From Sinohyriopsis cumingii (taxonomy: Eukaryota > Mollusca > Bivalvia > Unionida > Unionidae), in the NCBI GenBank assembly GCA_028554795.2, contig CM068826.1, forward strand, positions 99,469,846-99,533,845: DNA of 64,000 nt, given 5' to 3'. The notes under the pieces were generated by a model. That model was not told the DNA's origin, made no database searches, and worked only from the letters and a program-made list of their open reading frames with translations. The position numbers and the translations under genes were made by a program. Shown piece by piece: positions 36,230-50,804 of the stretch. Each line of letters begins with the position of its first letter. The stretch's first letter is position 1.

Positions 36230-37096
36230 GAAAGATTGTTGCATACCATGCACTGTCATTGCTTAAGGTAAGTGCATTACCACATTGTATTAAATGATGA
36301 CTATTGCATTTTAACAGCTATCTTAAACTGGGAAAAAGTATCTGAACGATGTATACGCCATAGGTTGTTAGCATTTGGTTAACCAGTGGAGAACGCTGAG
36401 CCAGCTGGAGATATGTTCGAGGGTAGTCTGCCCATGTATATATCATTTACAGACCATGTGTCACATCCAATATATAGTCCTTCTTGCCGCTAACTTAATT
36501 TCACACTTTGTAATTTTGTACATTTTTTGTCGGATAACCTCGAAACTAATGAAGATACCTTTCTGGAACTTGGGCTAGGTGGCATTACATATGCTCTACA
36601 TATAAATAATTTTGGTGCCAACGTCAAAATCATGTTTGTAGACTTTGAAAGCGTTATTCTATAAACTTGTACCATCATCCAATGTGACATCTCAGGTTAT
36701 CATCTATTTTATCACGTGGCCATATTACGCATCATATTTAGACATGGAAAATAATAAATAATTGTTCTCTTCTTGAACTCACCGCAGCGTGAAATGCATG
36801 TTTGTTTTCAATCAACGCATATCGATACAATACTTGACTGATATGATGCAAATAAGATTTAATTCAAACTTGGAAATATAAACACGAGAACGATTATAAT
36901 ACCAAGATACCTTTACCTACTGATGATACCTATTGAAAAGGACCGTGAATGCAAAAAATGTTGAATTGCTTTTCTTCAAGAAAATCAAAATTCGAAACGG
37001 AATGACAAACTGCACATATAAAACAAAATATAAAAACAATAATACAAAATGGAAGGAACGGAGAGTTTCGAAATTAGCAAAACCGTCTTCACTTAC

Positions 37097-37190
37097 CTAA
37101 TTTGAAAAGATGGTGCTTCGAACCTTTACATCTGATTCTGGCAATCAGACGTATACTGATTTTCCAGGTACAAAAATCGTATTTAAATAG
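37097..37190 (-). promoter_or_regulatory. Putative core promoter and non-coding first exon of gene B
   Basis: On the minus strand CTATTTAAATA (37190-37180) is followed by a short exon ending AGCACCATCTTTTCAAATTAG|GTAAGTGAAG (last base 37097). The gene C equivalent has CTATTTAAGTA and ends AGCATCTTTTTGTGATATTTAG|GTGAGT. Similarity runs across the whole stretch and continues upstream (37540-37660 with 48180-48300). The exact start of transcription is not visible; about 30 bp after the TATA-like element is expected. Confidence 0.55.
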
Positions 37191-38344
37191 GTCGCGATGT
37201 ATAGAAAATCTAGTTTAATGTTTTCTTATATAATATTCCAATTAAAATTATTGTACATTGATCCAGCTCGTAATTTGCTCAAACAGGTTTTTAATCCTGC
37301 TGTTATTTAGGTTAAGCTTTCAATTACATAATGAGAAATAGTCTTCAGCGTTTTAAGTTGAAACAGCTGTACCAACAATTATTTCGGATAGGATACGAAT
37401 ATGTACATTCTGAGATGCCACAACAAATATGAAAGGAAGTTAAGTAATGTTTACGCTATTTAATCCTGTCTAGTCCGTTATAACTTTGTAAGTTGAATTG
37501 ATTTGAAAGTGTTGACAGGTGTTTAAAAAAACTATTATCCTTCTTAATGTTCTGTGTAAATTAGTTTTCTACACCAATTGTACCCCTCCCATTGACTACC
37601 TAATCTGCCAAAATAACCATTCATTTGTTTTCCAATATAAATTGATTGTAAATTCTATATTTTAACATACATGTCTGAAACAAGAACTTTTCATGCAATA
37701 CGTTGCTGCTATTTTACCAAATCATTTTGAAACCATCAAAACTAACTATTGCATTTTCATTCCAAAAGTAATCGTTTTTTTCATACATTCTACTTGAATA
37801 AACTGAATCCAAAATTAAAGTTTCTGTTTGAACAAACACCAAATATCTGAGAGATATATTAAAACAATTATTAACCTCAAAGAGAAAAAGAACGTGAGGC
37901 AAAACTGAATATAATTATCTAATTACAATATATTTTCATTGCATAACATGTATCAATTCGCACTAACATATGCCTGCAGATGGCATCATACTTACCTCTA
38001 TGTCATCTAAGGAAATGTTTGTTCACATGAAACTTTAAATATATATTATACCATTGCCCGAATTCATCGATATCAGTATCTAGATTGGTTATATCTCCTG
38101 ATCTTTAAAATAGTTTTGTATGATTTATGTTGGTTTGAGATATTCGCTTCATATTTAACGTGTTTCGATTTGACTTAAAAGTATATGTAAACTTGTTAGG
38201 TGAGACAGAGATGCCCCGTCGTCAATTTCCCTCTACCCACAACTAACTACATTCAGAGGAGCATTGCAGTAAAGTGTTTATGTGATGACCTCGATAAATC
38301 TTTCGTTTCAAAACTTTGCATCATTCTGGTTTGAATGATAAACA

Positions 38345-38896
38345 CATCTTATATATTCTATTTCTCGATTATATGTAAGAGAGATAATGAGGTTTTTGTG
38401 CTTGGAGCAAGACGATGGTTGGTGTATCGCGAGGATCCAATTCATTAATTTAATTTACAAATACAAACCTAACCAAGATATGTAGACATAGAGGCATTTG
38501 AAGGAGGGCAAGTACATCATATACAACCATCTAAATGTGATCTAATTTGAACACTTGTGTAAATCTTTTATTTTAGCTTTCTCGATATTTTGCACTCAAA
38601 ATTTTGGTTTATATTACACTTACATCATGAAACTGTACGAGAATTAATCCTACATCAGTACTAATCATTGTTTAAAAACATCCTACGTAAATTTCACTTG
38701 TATTTTCCTCTAAACAGTCCACATATTTTCGGTAACTAGGAATCTGCACCTCGTGGCGAGAAATGTCTTTGCCACAACAAGCAAATAGTTTTTCTTAATC
38801 CACTTTTGTTTTGGTTTGCTTAGTCATCTAGTGTTTGATGTAAGATCGAAAGTTTCCCAACTTAGGAATATAAAACATATGCAATAACGTGCATGA

Positions 38897-38980
<84 letters not shown>

Positions 38981-39140
38981 GTATATGTGTGTGTGTGTGT
39001 GTGTTTTAAAGTCATTTGATAGATATATTCAATACCTATCCAATGACTGAAACATTATGATACATTTTAATGTATAACATTATTCTACGAGCCACCCATG
39101 AAACATAAGGTGTTTATTACGAAATGTTTAGTATTTCTTA
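38345..39140. repeat. Long direct repeat, copy 2 (partner 12-757)
   Basis: Near-identical blocks such as 'TTTAATTTACAAATACAAAC' and 'CTAGGAATCTGCACCTCGT'-type matches, in the order of copy 1. An internal (TA)n array is at 38898-38978 and a short (GT)n at 38985-39004, which copy 1 has only as a trace. Confidence 0.85.
38898..38978. repeat. (TA)n microsatellite
   Basis: TA array inside repeat copy 2, at the same relative place as 538-622 in copy 1. Confidence 0.95.
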
Positions 39141-42100
39141 TAGGTTCCTTATAATTTTATGGTAGAAAAATAAGTTATTTGTTGAATGTTACTAAACGTT
39201 TAGTTTAAATACATATAGTCGTAACATTTGTCTTAAATGCAATTTACAAATGTCGCCGAGAGGTGTGATCCAAAGCTTCTATAGTTTTGCGGAAATCGGT
39301 TTTCATTCTGCTTATTAAATTTTGTATCAAATGAGAGACTTCCGCGAAGATTGGTTAGTACATTAAAAAATAAAGATGTATTTTAAATGTGATTGTAACA
39401 AATGTAAAACTCGACGGGAAAGGTCCTTGCTTTATATCACCACATTTCCAGAACGGAATGAATAGTTTATGGCACTAGTCTTGACTGTGCTGTGTCTTGT
39501 TTGTATGTATTCATACACAGTAAACTATATTCTAAGGAAACGAAAACATACAATAAAATTTTCTTTCAGTAGTAGAAATCCAGATCAACAGACGCATTCA
39601 ATTGGAAATGTTTCATAATATATCTTAAAAATTGATAATCCTCTGCGATAATTTAAGATCTGGAGGGTCTTAAAACCACTTTGTAACAGTTCAGTTTTAT
39701 TCATTCTTTCAAATGGACCCATATATTGGTATGAATTACTATCATTTCCCAAAATTCTTGTTTCTACTTCCTGTAAATGTCTTCTCCTGTGTGGGCTTTA
39801 GCAAGGTGCGCTATTTGTTGACACAATCACGGGTAAATACCTCAAATTTGACTGTTCGTTGAACCGTAAACATTTTTTTTTATTTTCCCAAGTTTTACGT
39901 TGATCAAAAATACAATTGTCATTAAAGGATTTATATTTGGTCATTATTTGGTAGTATTGATACTCGATGACTTGGATTATATTTTATTCTAATGCTTTTG
40001 CAATCAGATCCGCATGGTGGATACAATTTTTCCTATTTTGTAATTCAAATTACGGTGTAAATGTTCAGGACCTTTTATGTTACAGTTAAATTATAATGAT
40101 CTATCACTTTGTACATAGTCGGTTTAAAATAATCTCTATTGTATGCGCAAGTATGGATTATGAAAATTAGTAAATGATGGAGTTATAAATAAGAAACACC
40201 CGAAACATCAACATCAAAACAAATTGATTAATCATCAAAGAAACACAATTAAAATTTGGTTTTTCTTCACCTTGGAAACAAAGGTCATTTAAAATCTTTG
40301 ATACACATGTCTAGTATATTTCTGTCGACTATGTTTTTATGGAACTTTCTCTTTATTACTATTCTAAGTAGGAGGCGACATGTATGAACCAGTCTACAAT
40401 ACATTATTTTATATTTGTTGTAGGAGGCAAAGTGTGTGCCTTTATGTTATACTATTTTATCGAAATGACCATTTTGATCAAATAGTTTTTGACTTGTTCT
40501 TCAATTACACACATATTGTGCTGTTATTGTTTCAAATAAAAGAGAGCATTTACGCACGTACAAGTAATATTGGATTGATTTTTGTGTCATTTTGTTATCT
40601 CCTCCGCTATAAAGATATTTCGACTTCAATATATTTCTACAATGTTAGTATGGCGTATAATTGCTTTTGATGTTCAATTTCATCCAAGGCCACTTTAGGT
40701 TAAATATAATACAAATCATTGGATAATTTCATATAGCACAATACTTACTTTTGCATCATAGTATTACGTCGTTCTTAGAAATGTTATTCAGGGTACACAG
40801 GGCGGGACGTGGTAGACAACATATTATTCAAAATAACTAAGATTAATCCAATCCTTTCCTTTTACCAACACGAGCTTTTGCCATTCAATAATATATTTTC
40901 CAAATTATCTCAGCCCTTTAGGTAACTTCCTTGTCGTTTTGAGGTAACTTATCTTTGTTAAATGTTCAATCGTTATTCTGTCCCTTTAGGTATTCTGACT
41001 AATCTACTGTAAAATCTCCTAAAATTACTACTCTTGCATGATATTATGAAGATAGCCTTTAGTAAAAATGGAATCATATAATTAGTTCCTGACATTCGCA
41101 CCAAATATTTATTTGGACGTTCCGAACACATCTGTTGTTGAAAGATAACGATACTCAGTTGTATCCATCAAATATTTTGTATTGTATCTAAGTATTATAG
41201 GGTTTCATTTTGAGGAAGATGTCCTACATTTTAGACTTAAGAGTTTGACGCAATGTTTCCAGCAGATTCGCTTTACAGCGTGATTGAATACAAACTGCTT
41301 GACATTTTCTTGTTTATTCCTTGACCGCTCCACTATAATAGTCTTTATTACTCATCTGTGTGTATCTTTCTGGTTCTCTGTCCTATCGATTTGCTCTATT
41401 GGGGCTACAATGTAGATGAGATCATTTCTCTTGGTGATTGTTGAAAAGGTTGTTTGCATAAGACTTGCTATTACAGACCTAGTTATTTACACAGGTAAAT
41501 ACGATTAACATAACGATAGTTATCTAAGCCAGCTAATAACGGGGAAATGTATTCAGTCGTCACATGGGCGAGAAATTATGCAGTTATTAAATGAGGCAGA
41601 TGGGGCATTCTCTTTCACATTTGTAAGTCAAGGGATTAGGGGTTTTACCCAATTTTTTTTACCTAATTACAGTATATATTTTTGCTGTCAACCTAAGTAC
41701 CTAAAATGAAGCCACGTACAAAGGTTTTATAAATACAGACTCAAAAACATAAAGCCTCCCCAAAACATAAGCATGCCATAATTTGTTATATCCAAAGAAA
41801 GAAAAATTAATTTAAACAAAATATATTAGTAACATGATGATAACCTATAGTAGCAAAAAGAAGATATGCAAGGTAGATAAATCCTGTCCATTTAAGTGAT
41901 ACCTAGCCTATTTTCATTGTAATTTCCATATGAAGGGTCATTCGGGGATGGGATTAGCAGATTCCAAGTGAAGTGGAGTTATGTGCTGGATTTGTGTCTT
42001 GGACAGTTTGCATATTAGTGCAGTATTGAAGGCGTAAGTGACAATATGATATTAGAGTTTAGCGTGTTCATAACAAATTCAAGATCAGTACTCTTGGGCT

Positions 42101-42180
42101 TTTCACAAACTATTTTGAAAACCTGTGGTGGAGTGTTCCTATAGCTTGAAACTATTGAAGGATAAATAGAGATGCCTATA
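39141..42180. other. No supported gene
   Basis: A+T-rich; an open stretch at 40380-40670 is hydrophobic low-complexity sequence without other support. Confidence 0.6.
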
Positions 42181-42195
42181 GTTTTATGGAAACAG

Positions 42196-42476
42196 TTTGG
42201 TGGCGATGGATCACATGTGACCTTGATGGCACAATAATTGTACTTTCCCTATTGATAAGCAATAGGACTGTAAACTTATCACAGATAACATCTATAACGT
42301 TTAGAATCCAACGAATAATTCAAAAATTCTACCATAGAAGAATATTCATAAAGCGAGATTGTTATTATAAACAAAATTTAAAGCAACATTGCTCCAATGT
42401 ATCTGCAGAGATTTTGTTACGTGTGACAGCACGACAACATACTAAACTTAAGGTCTTTCTCAGCCAACCTGAATAA
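42196..42476 (+). CDS. Exon-like open stretch, doubtful relative of the family (E)
   Basis: After TATGGAAACAG a 93-codon frame, entering in phase 1, reads WWRWITCDLDGTIIVLSLLI, later contains KRDCYYKQ and KQHCSNVSAEILLR, and ends at TAA; an AATAAA overlaps the stop region. LSLLI.....TVN faintly recalls LSLLIDVNGYTVLNENIS in exon 3 of gene A. The acceptor is poor in pyrimidines and no partner exon was found. Confidence 0.22.
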
Positions 42477-42479
42477 AAG

Positions 42480-44385
42480 CGTTTAGAAAAGTTTTAACTG
42501 CACATCCTTTCCCATTTTGATCTGTATTTCATATTAAATAATGTAAAGTGCAAAGAAATTTAAGGATAAATTTAATTTATTATGAAGTTAAATTTCCCCA
42601 GTACGTGGTTTGAACCAAATTACCATTTGAACGCGCCGGCAATCATTGCGTTTTTCTCCTTCGATCGTGTAAATAATTCTGACATGATCATACATTTATT
42701 TCTTAACATAGCTTATCTGTAAAACCACATAATTCTTGTATTAATACTTGAACAATCATAATACGGTTTTATTTAGTCGCAAAGAATATTTGTTTTATTT
42801 TTCGAAATGTCAGTGAAAATTAATGCAGTTTTACATATATCAGTCAAATATATAATATATTCTTCCATTTCTTTAATCTATATTACGTGTTTAGATTTAA
42901 AATTTCTGAAAAGCATGGGTTCAAAGTTGTAATATTTTGGCACATACTATATGAGCTTGGCTTTGTTTTAAACACACAGAACTATATTCTTCCAAAGCAT
43001 AAACAAAACATTAAATAATTTTTCTGCACGTAGCTGTCGTCAAGAACACTATAGGTATTTAGTTGGGCAAGCTTCTTTCAACAACTGGTAATCCTTTGTT
43101 ATAATTCAAGATTTAGTGAGTCTTCTATAAAATTACTGCCTTTTCAGTTTCATTAAATCTTTCAAACAATAATATGTTGACATTTGATAAATATATGTTT
43201 TCAAATTTCTGGTTTCCACTTCGTCAATATTCTTTATTGTTTCTGTAACTTTATCATCCTTTAGATGTTGAGCAAGATGAATTCATCAGTAGCAATCAAC
43301 AGATAACTATGTAAAACCCTCATTCTTTTAACATAAGTTTCTTTGTGGGTTTCGTTCCTATTTTATTCATGGATGAACAATAACGTTTGAACTAAGCGAT
43401 TTATATTCGTATTCGTTATTTGGTGTTAGAGAGTTTTCTTGATATGGGTTGTTCATTGGTAATTGGAAGAAAATGAAATTGATGCAAGTTATGAATAAAT
43501 AGTGGAATATATTTGTATATTTATTATTTAGGTTACACTGCACATATGAGGAATCTCTGTACTTTAGACTTAAATCATCGTGATCGTTTACTTATTTGTT
43601 GTCTACCGTAAAGAACTGCTTGGACAACTCCACCCCTTCCGCAAATTTTGTACATACATGAGTAGAATGTTTGCTCAAAACAATCATTGCTGTCTCTCTT
43701 GTTTTGAAAGCATCGGTGTCGGTTTGGTTCCTCAATAACAGTTTAGAGAAACAATTGTAACTATTTCAAATTTAATGTATACAGTCTGCTCATTTGAAAA
43801 CTATGCTATCATACTTCTTGCGAGTTGACATGAAGCAAAGACACACTCGTCATGGCATTTGGTGTGCTGTTTTTGATGTCATTGACATGAATGGATTTTT
43901 AAGGTTTACAACCTGACTGCTTATTGGCTCAATATTGCTTGTAAAATGTACAATATAGAATGACAATAACATTTTCTCTTTTCTGGCACTGTCATTTGCG
44001 TTAGGTGTTTGGTTACAAAATAAATTACAATATAGAACTCCATGTAGATCGCGTATATGATTTCTTGGCGTCATCAAAAGATTTCATTTCATAACATAGA
44101 CCACATATCATTGGGTTTATGTATAAAACATAATATTTATTTCACACCTGAATACAACGATGTTTTAAAGACTATTAATGAGTGTAATCTTCATTAATAA
44201 AGTTTTTAAATTGCCTGAGTCTTGAGAGTGTTTTGAAAGGATACCGATTGCTGACGAAATATGTCTATAACATATATGGAACCTTTGGAATGTTTAAGGA
44301 TCACATATGTCTGCCTCATTGGAGAAAACATGGAGAGTAACTTAAAAAGGATATATAACAATGGACGAAATAATATTAGGAAATT
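42480..44385. other. No supported gene
   Basis: No coding signal; downstream flank of gene C at its right edge. Confidence 0.6.
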
Positions 44386-44390
44386 AACGT

Positions 44391-44396
44391 TTTATT
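44391..44396 (-). terminator. Poly(A) signal candidate of gene C
   Basis: AATAAA on the minus strand, about 100 nt beyond the gene C stop codon. Confidence 0.45.
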
Positions 44397-44494
44397 TAGG
44401 ATAGGTTCGCTCCTTGAGCAGTGACAATTCATATACTGTTATCAACATTAATATTATTCAGTATTAGCTACATTGGAGCAATTGCCATTGCTCT

Positions 44495-46753
<2,259 letters not shown>

Positions 46754-46767
46754 ATTGATCACCTGAA

Positions 46768-46788
46768 GTAGTGGTAGTAGTAGTAGTA

Positions 46789-46843
<55 letters not shown>
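46768..46843 (-). repeat. (TAT/TAC)n next to the splice acceptor of gene C exon 1
   Basis: On the minus strand TAT units change to TAC units and run to CTACTTCAG|GTGATCAATATG. The same arrangement occurs in gene A at 19979-20018. Confidence 0.88.
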
Positions 46844-46844
<1 letters not shown>

Positions 46845-47099
46845 TGTACTAGAAGCGGTAGTATTAGTAGTAGTATTAGTAGGGGATATTTACAAGTGGT
46901 GAATTCTTAAATGGTACCATGTAATATATACTCCCTCATATGTTAATGATCCTCCTGTACGCGTATGAAGTTTTCAATAAATTACATATCCGAAATATTC
47001 ATGTGTTATCTGCGAATATATAGGTTTCTTATGAGTATCATAATGTCACCGTAATGTTTTTAAACAACTGACTTAATTCCATCTTAGAACTGCTAGGAA

Positions 47100-47390
47100 A
47101 TGGATCCAAAGATCATACCTCTTTCAATATCGTCCTCACCTAAAAGAATTAAACCACGAAATGTAGTGATTAAGACCGAATTTAGCGGTAAGAAAGGAAA
47201 TCGCGTAAGTAGAGGCAAATCAGTGGACGAACAAACTGTGTGTATCCCAATATTCCTGACATATTTTAAACATCGGAATAAGATTAAGATCAGCAGCAGC
47301 AGCAGAAGCGTGAAAGAAACTAAGGATCAAGTTGATTTTAAAATGCTTATCGGTGCATCCAAGAAAACGAATGACAGAATAAAACCTTAG
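47100..47390 (+). CDS. Lysine-rich open frame in the presumed 5' intron of gene C, opposite strand
   Basis: ATG to TAG, 96 codons, starts MDPKIIPLSISSSPKRIKP, basic, serine-rich, with an AGC run coding four serines. No domain is recognised and there is no splice or poly(A) support. The reverse strand is also open over much of it. Chance is likely. Confidence 0.2.
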   Translation: MDPKIIPLSISSSPKRIKPRNVVIKTEFSGKKGNRVSRGKSVDEQTVCIPIFLTYFKHRNKIKISSSSRSVKETKDQVDFKMLIGASKKTNDRIKP

Positions 47391-47838
47391 AGTGGTCATC
47401 AAATATTTTTTGGGTGTTGTAGTACTACTGAATATAAATGGTTTGCACTGTATCACATTGACATTTCACATTATTTACTCATTTCAAACAGACGAAGATT
47501 AAACTTGTATGCAGTAAGGACATCAACTTACCACTCTGCATAGCAATACAACAACATGAAAATCAGGTGTACGTTTCTTTTTTTAAGATGATACAATCTA
47601 GCAGCTAAATGATTCGATTTGTCTATTATAATTATAGACAAAAAGAAACAATTTATTTTAAAAAAATACCCCTCCTTATGAGAAATGTTTAATTAAAAAT
47701 GATATGTTATTTGCTTGTAATACTTGCAAGCATTTCGAATATTTTGAACTAGAGGTTTCAAATATATTTGATAACATAGCAGAGAGCGAATCGCGTTCCA
47801 AGAAGAAAAATAAATAGTCAAAGGGTAGTTTAACTCAC

Positions 47839-47946
47839 CTAAATATCACAAAAAGATGCTCTGAAGCTAATGGTTTCTTCTTTACTTCTACTTCCAGTAC
47901 TCAGAGAGGGAATGAATTTCCTAGCTGAAGAATGCTACTTAAATAG
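47839..47946 (-). promoter_or_regulatory. Putative core promoter and non-coding first exon of gene C
   Basis: On the minus strand CTATTTAAGTAG (47946-47935) is followed about 100 bp on by CATCTTTTTGTGATATTTAG|GTGAGTT, last exon base 47839. It aligns along its length with the gene B region 37097-37190. The intron to the coding exon acceptor at 46762 would be about 1.08 kb. Transcription probably starts near 47910. Confidence 0.6.
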
Positions 47947-50353
47947 GACACAATGTAGAAAATGAACCAATTAAGTCAAAGCATTTTTATGTGATTTACA
48001 AATGAAATGCAAGGTTGATTCTTTAACGTAAACTATTCACTTGGTTGTTTTCAATTGAAACTGCCACAAGACATAAATAAAAGAATATTATATAATGTCT
48101 AGGCTATTAAATACTCTCTAGCGTTAAGTATTTAAGAGTGCCCGAGTTGGATGTATTGACACGTGTTGCATACTCAAGGTTTCTACCTAAGACCCTGTGT
48201 AAATTATTTTTGTACACGCTTTATACTTCTACTATGGATTACCTCATTTGGCAAAATTACGTTTCATTTCTTATGCAAGCTAAATTGGTTGTAAAGTTTC
48301 TTTTGCATCCAGCCTGTCCAAAGTAAACACCTTGTGTGTTATATTTTGCTAAAATTGTATATTGTTTTTAGGCGCTCAAATCTATTTAAGTGTTTTAATA
48401 TAAGTCATAATGCTTATCAAAACATCTACTTGAATGTACTTAATATAAAAATAAAAATGTTTCTATACAGCACTACCGCTTTAAATATTTATTCATCATC
48501 ATACTAAAGCAAAACATATTGACGTTTAAAAGTTTCTTTAAAAAAAACGAGAAAGGGGATTGATATTTGAATTATCTATTTTTAATGTGCATGCATTGCA
48601 CACAATGTTGCAATGCTATAAGTGTATTGAATATTAGTGTCAGAACGGGAAAATATTTAGATTCAACAAAATTATACTAAAACTGGTTTGAACAGTACAA
48701 GATTGTTATGTAGTACAAAAGCAATACCATTGTATAAAGTCGTGAATATCAATGAGGTTCAAAGGTATTTTATTTTTTTCTTAACTGATAATATGTTTTC
48801 TTTTTAGAAGTCAAAACATCTTTTATTATCTATTAATTCGGGATATTAACCAAACAAATATACTTGTTCATTCATCCTCCTTCGTGCTATCCGGAATATT
48901 TTATACAGCCCGAGGAAAACCGCATCACTGTCCTGGCAGAGGTGGTAATTGTACCATGTCGCCACCTCAATGACCACACTGCTCTGTTCACCATGTAGGT
49001 AGCAGGTGCACCATTTTCTCCGCCGATGATTCATTTGTTATGGTCTGGGCTATAGTTCGTATAAATGTGCATGAATTAATTGTAGAAGGAGAAACCCATT
49101 GTCAGAAATTGTTGCCAAACTTTATATATTATTAGACAGTGACGGAAGAAACTATGCTAAAATTATATGTTATTAAGTAGACACTGCTCCCTTAATGATC
49201 AGGAAATGATGTCTTTAAGGACTGCAAACACCTCCGTGTCTAGGCATGCGTTTCCAAAGCAGGTACCTGTCAGATATAATAGAGATTGTTACAAATAAAT
49301 TATAAAAGTGGCTTGAAATAAAGTATTGACACACTCATGAAATTTCATTTTCAAATATTTTTAAGTACAATACCCTGTTACAAGGGTTCATGGTGGCATA
49401 GAAGTGGGCCACCTTAAAAGCGGATTTTTCTTATATTGAAATAATGTGTGTTTTTTTACTAATAATACTGAATCTTCTTCCAATACCTCATTGAGGTTAT
49501 AGTAGGTACTTCGTATGCTACCGCGCTTCATAGTGAGGAATTTCAGAGGAGTGAAAATGGACGTATTTTCCATTTAAATCGACTTCATTTTGAGGCAACA
49601 ATTTACAGACCACATCATTAAAGAAAACCCAACAAGTCGTAAATATAAAGAAGAACAGCAATGATAAAGCTGCATTAACGATGTCCGTTGTGGAATCAAT
49701 ATTTACGACTCAGCTGAAAATGACGTGATCATTACATTATTGTGTAATTTATCTGATATCACTTATTATCTCCGTGTTTTATAGGACTTTGAAGTCTGAA
49801 CGAAACTGAATGTACGATAACTGTATGAGTCTGTTAAAATGTTTAAAGATAAATTTAAAAATTTTATGTCTCAACATTTCTCCTTGTATTAAAGAGAAAT
49901 ACGTGTCATGGTAATCTAAAGTAATTGTTGGCTTTACGTTCCTATGAACTATATTGACATTACGGCCAGAAACAGCGGGATAGACAGTAATCGTTTCAAG
50001 GGTACATTAGAATAATAAATGCCACATCATGAAAAACATTTTTATTTTATCTCGAGTTTGTAATACGCTATTGATAAATTAAAAAGCAATGAAAGATTAC
50101 TGTGACCCAGGTCGCAGCTTTGATGGCATTCCAAAAGCAGCGAAATTTTTTTCACAAGCAATTCCAAATTTTGTTTCTTCACTTTATTGTCACTGAGACC
50201 TTCTGTCTCTTCTCTGTCAAATCTTGAACTGAAAGTAAGACTTTATCCATCAAACTCTATATATATATATGTTAAAGTCTGTTACTCGTCTCTTCTTTAG
50301 CAGCATCATTATTTAAATTACGATATGCACCAGAACTCGTATAGCTGTGGTTG

Positions 50354-50462
50354 CAACATGTCTTTTATGAGGTACAGAAAATAAAATTAAAGATATACTA
50401 AATGTTCCAACATGTCTTCGATGAGGTACAGAAAATAAAATTAAAGATATACTAAATGTTCC
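50354..50462. repeat. Tandem repeat, 54 bp x 2
   Basis: Two adjacent units of 54 bp starting CAACATGTCTT, differing at about one base (TTTATGAGG versus TCGATGAGG). Confidence 0.95.
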
Positions 50463-50540
50463 AAATATACCTCTTATACATTTTGTCTTAGTTATGCATA
50501 AATTAAGATTGTTTCATGTTTAAACAAGTGAACTTTAATA

Positions 50541-50794
50541 TTGTTGTTGTAGTTGTTGTAGGGTTTAAAGCCATTTTACAGCACAATATAGGCTATACAT
50601 GGCGGACAGCATAATTGGTGGAGGAAGAATCCTGGAAAACGCCGGGAAGAACCACAGAGCCACGAGAAGCTACTGGCAGGCATTCTTACACACTCACGTT
50701 ACCCGAGCTGAGACTCGAACTCACGCAGACAGAGGTGAGATGGCAGTGATCCGTAACGGTGAGCGCTTTAGACTACTCGGCCACTCGGGGCCTC
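50541..50794 (-). mobile_element. tRNA-derived SINE, copy 2
   Basis: Reverse-strand copy of the SINE at 58177-58412, from GGCCCCGAGTGGCCGAGTAG to a 3' end of CTACAACAACTACAACAACA. It is flanked by GAACTTTAAT (50530-50539) and GAAATTTAAT (50795-50804), a 10-bp target-site duplication with one mismatch. A through-reading plus frame (50599-50883) is not a gene. Confidence 0.9.
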
Positions 50795-50804
50795 GAAATT
50801 TAAT

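Noticed and set aside
40380-40670. 96-codon hydrophobic plus frame
   Set aside because: Low-complexity A+T-rich translation without splice, homologue or poly(A) support.
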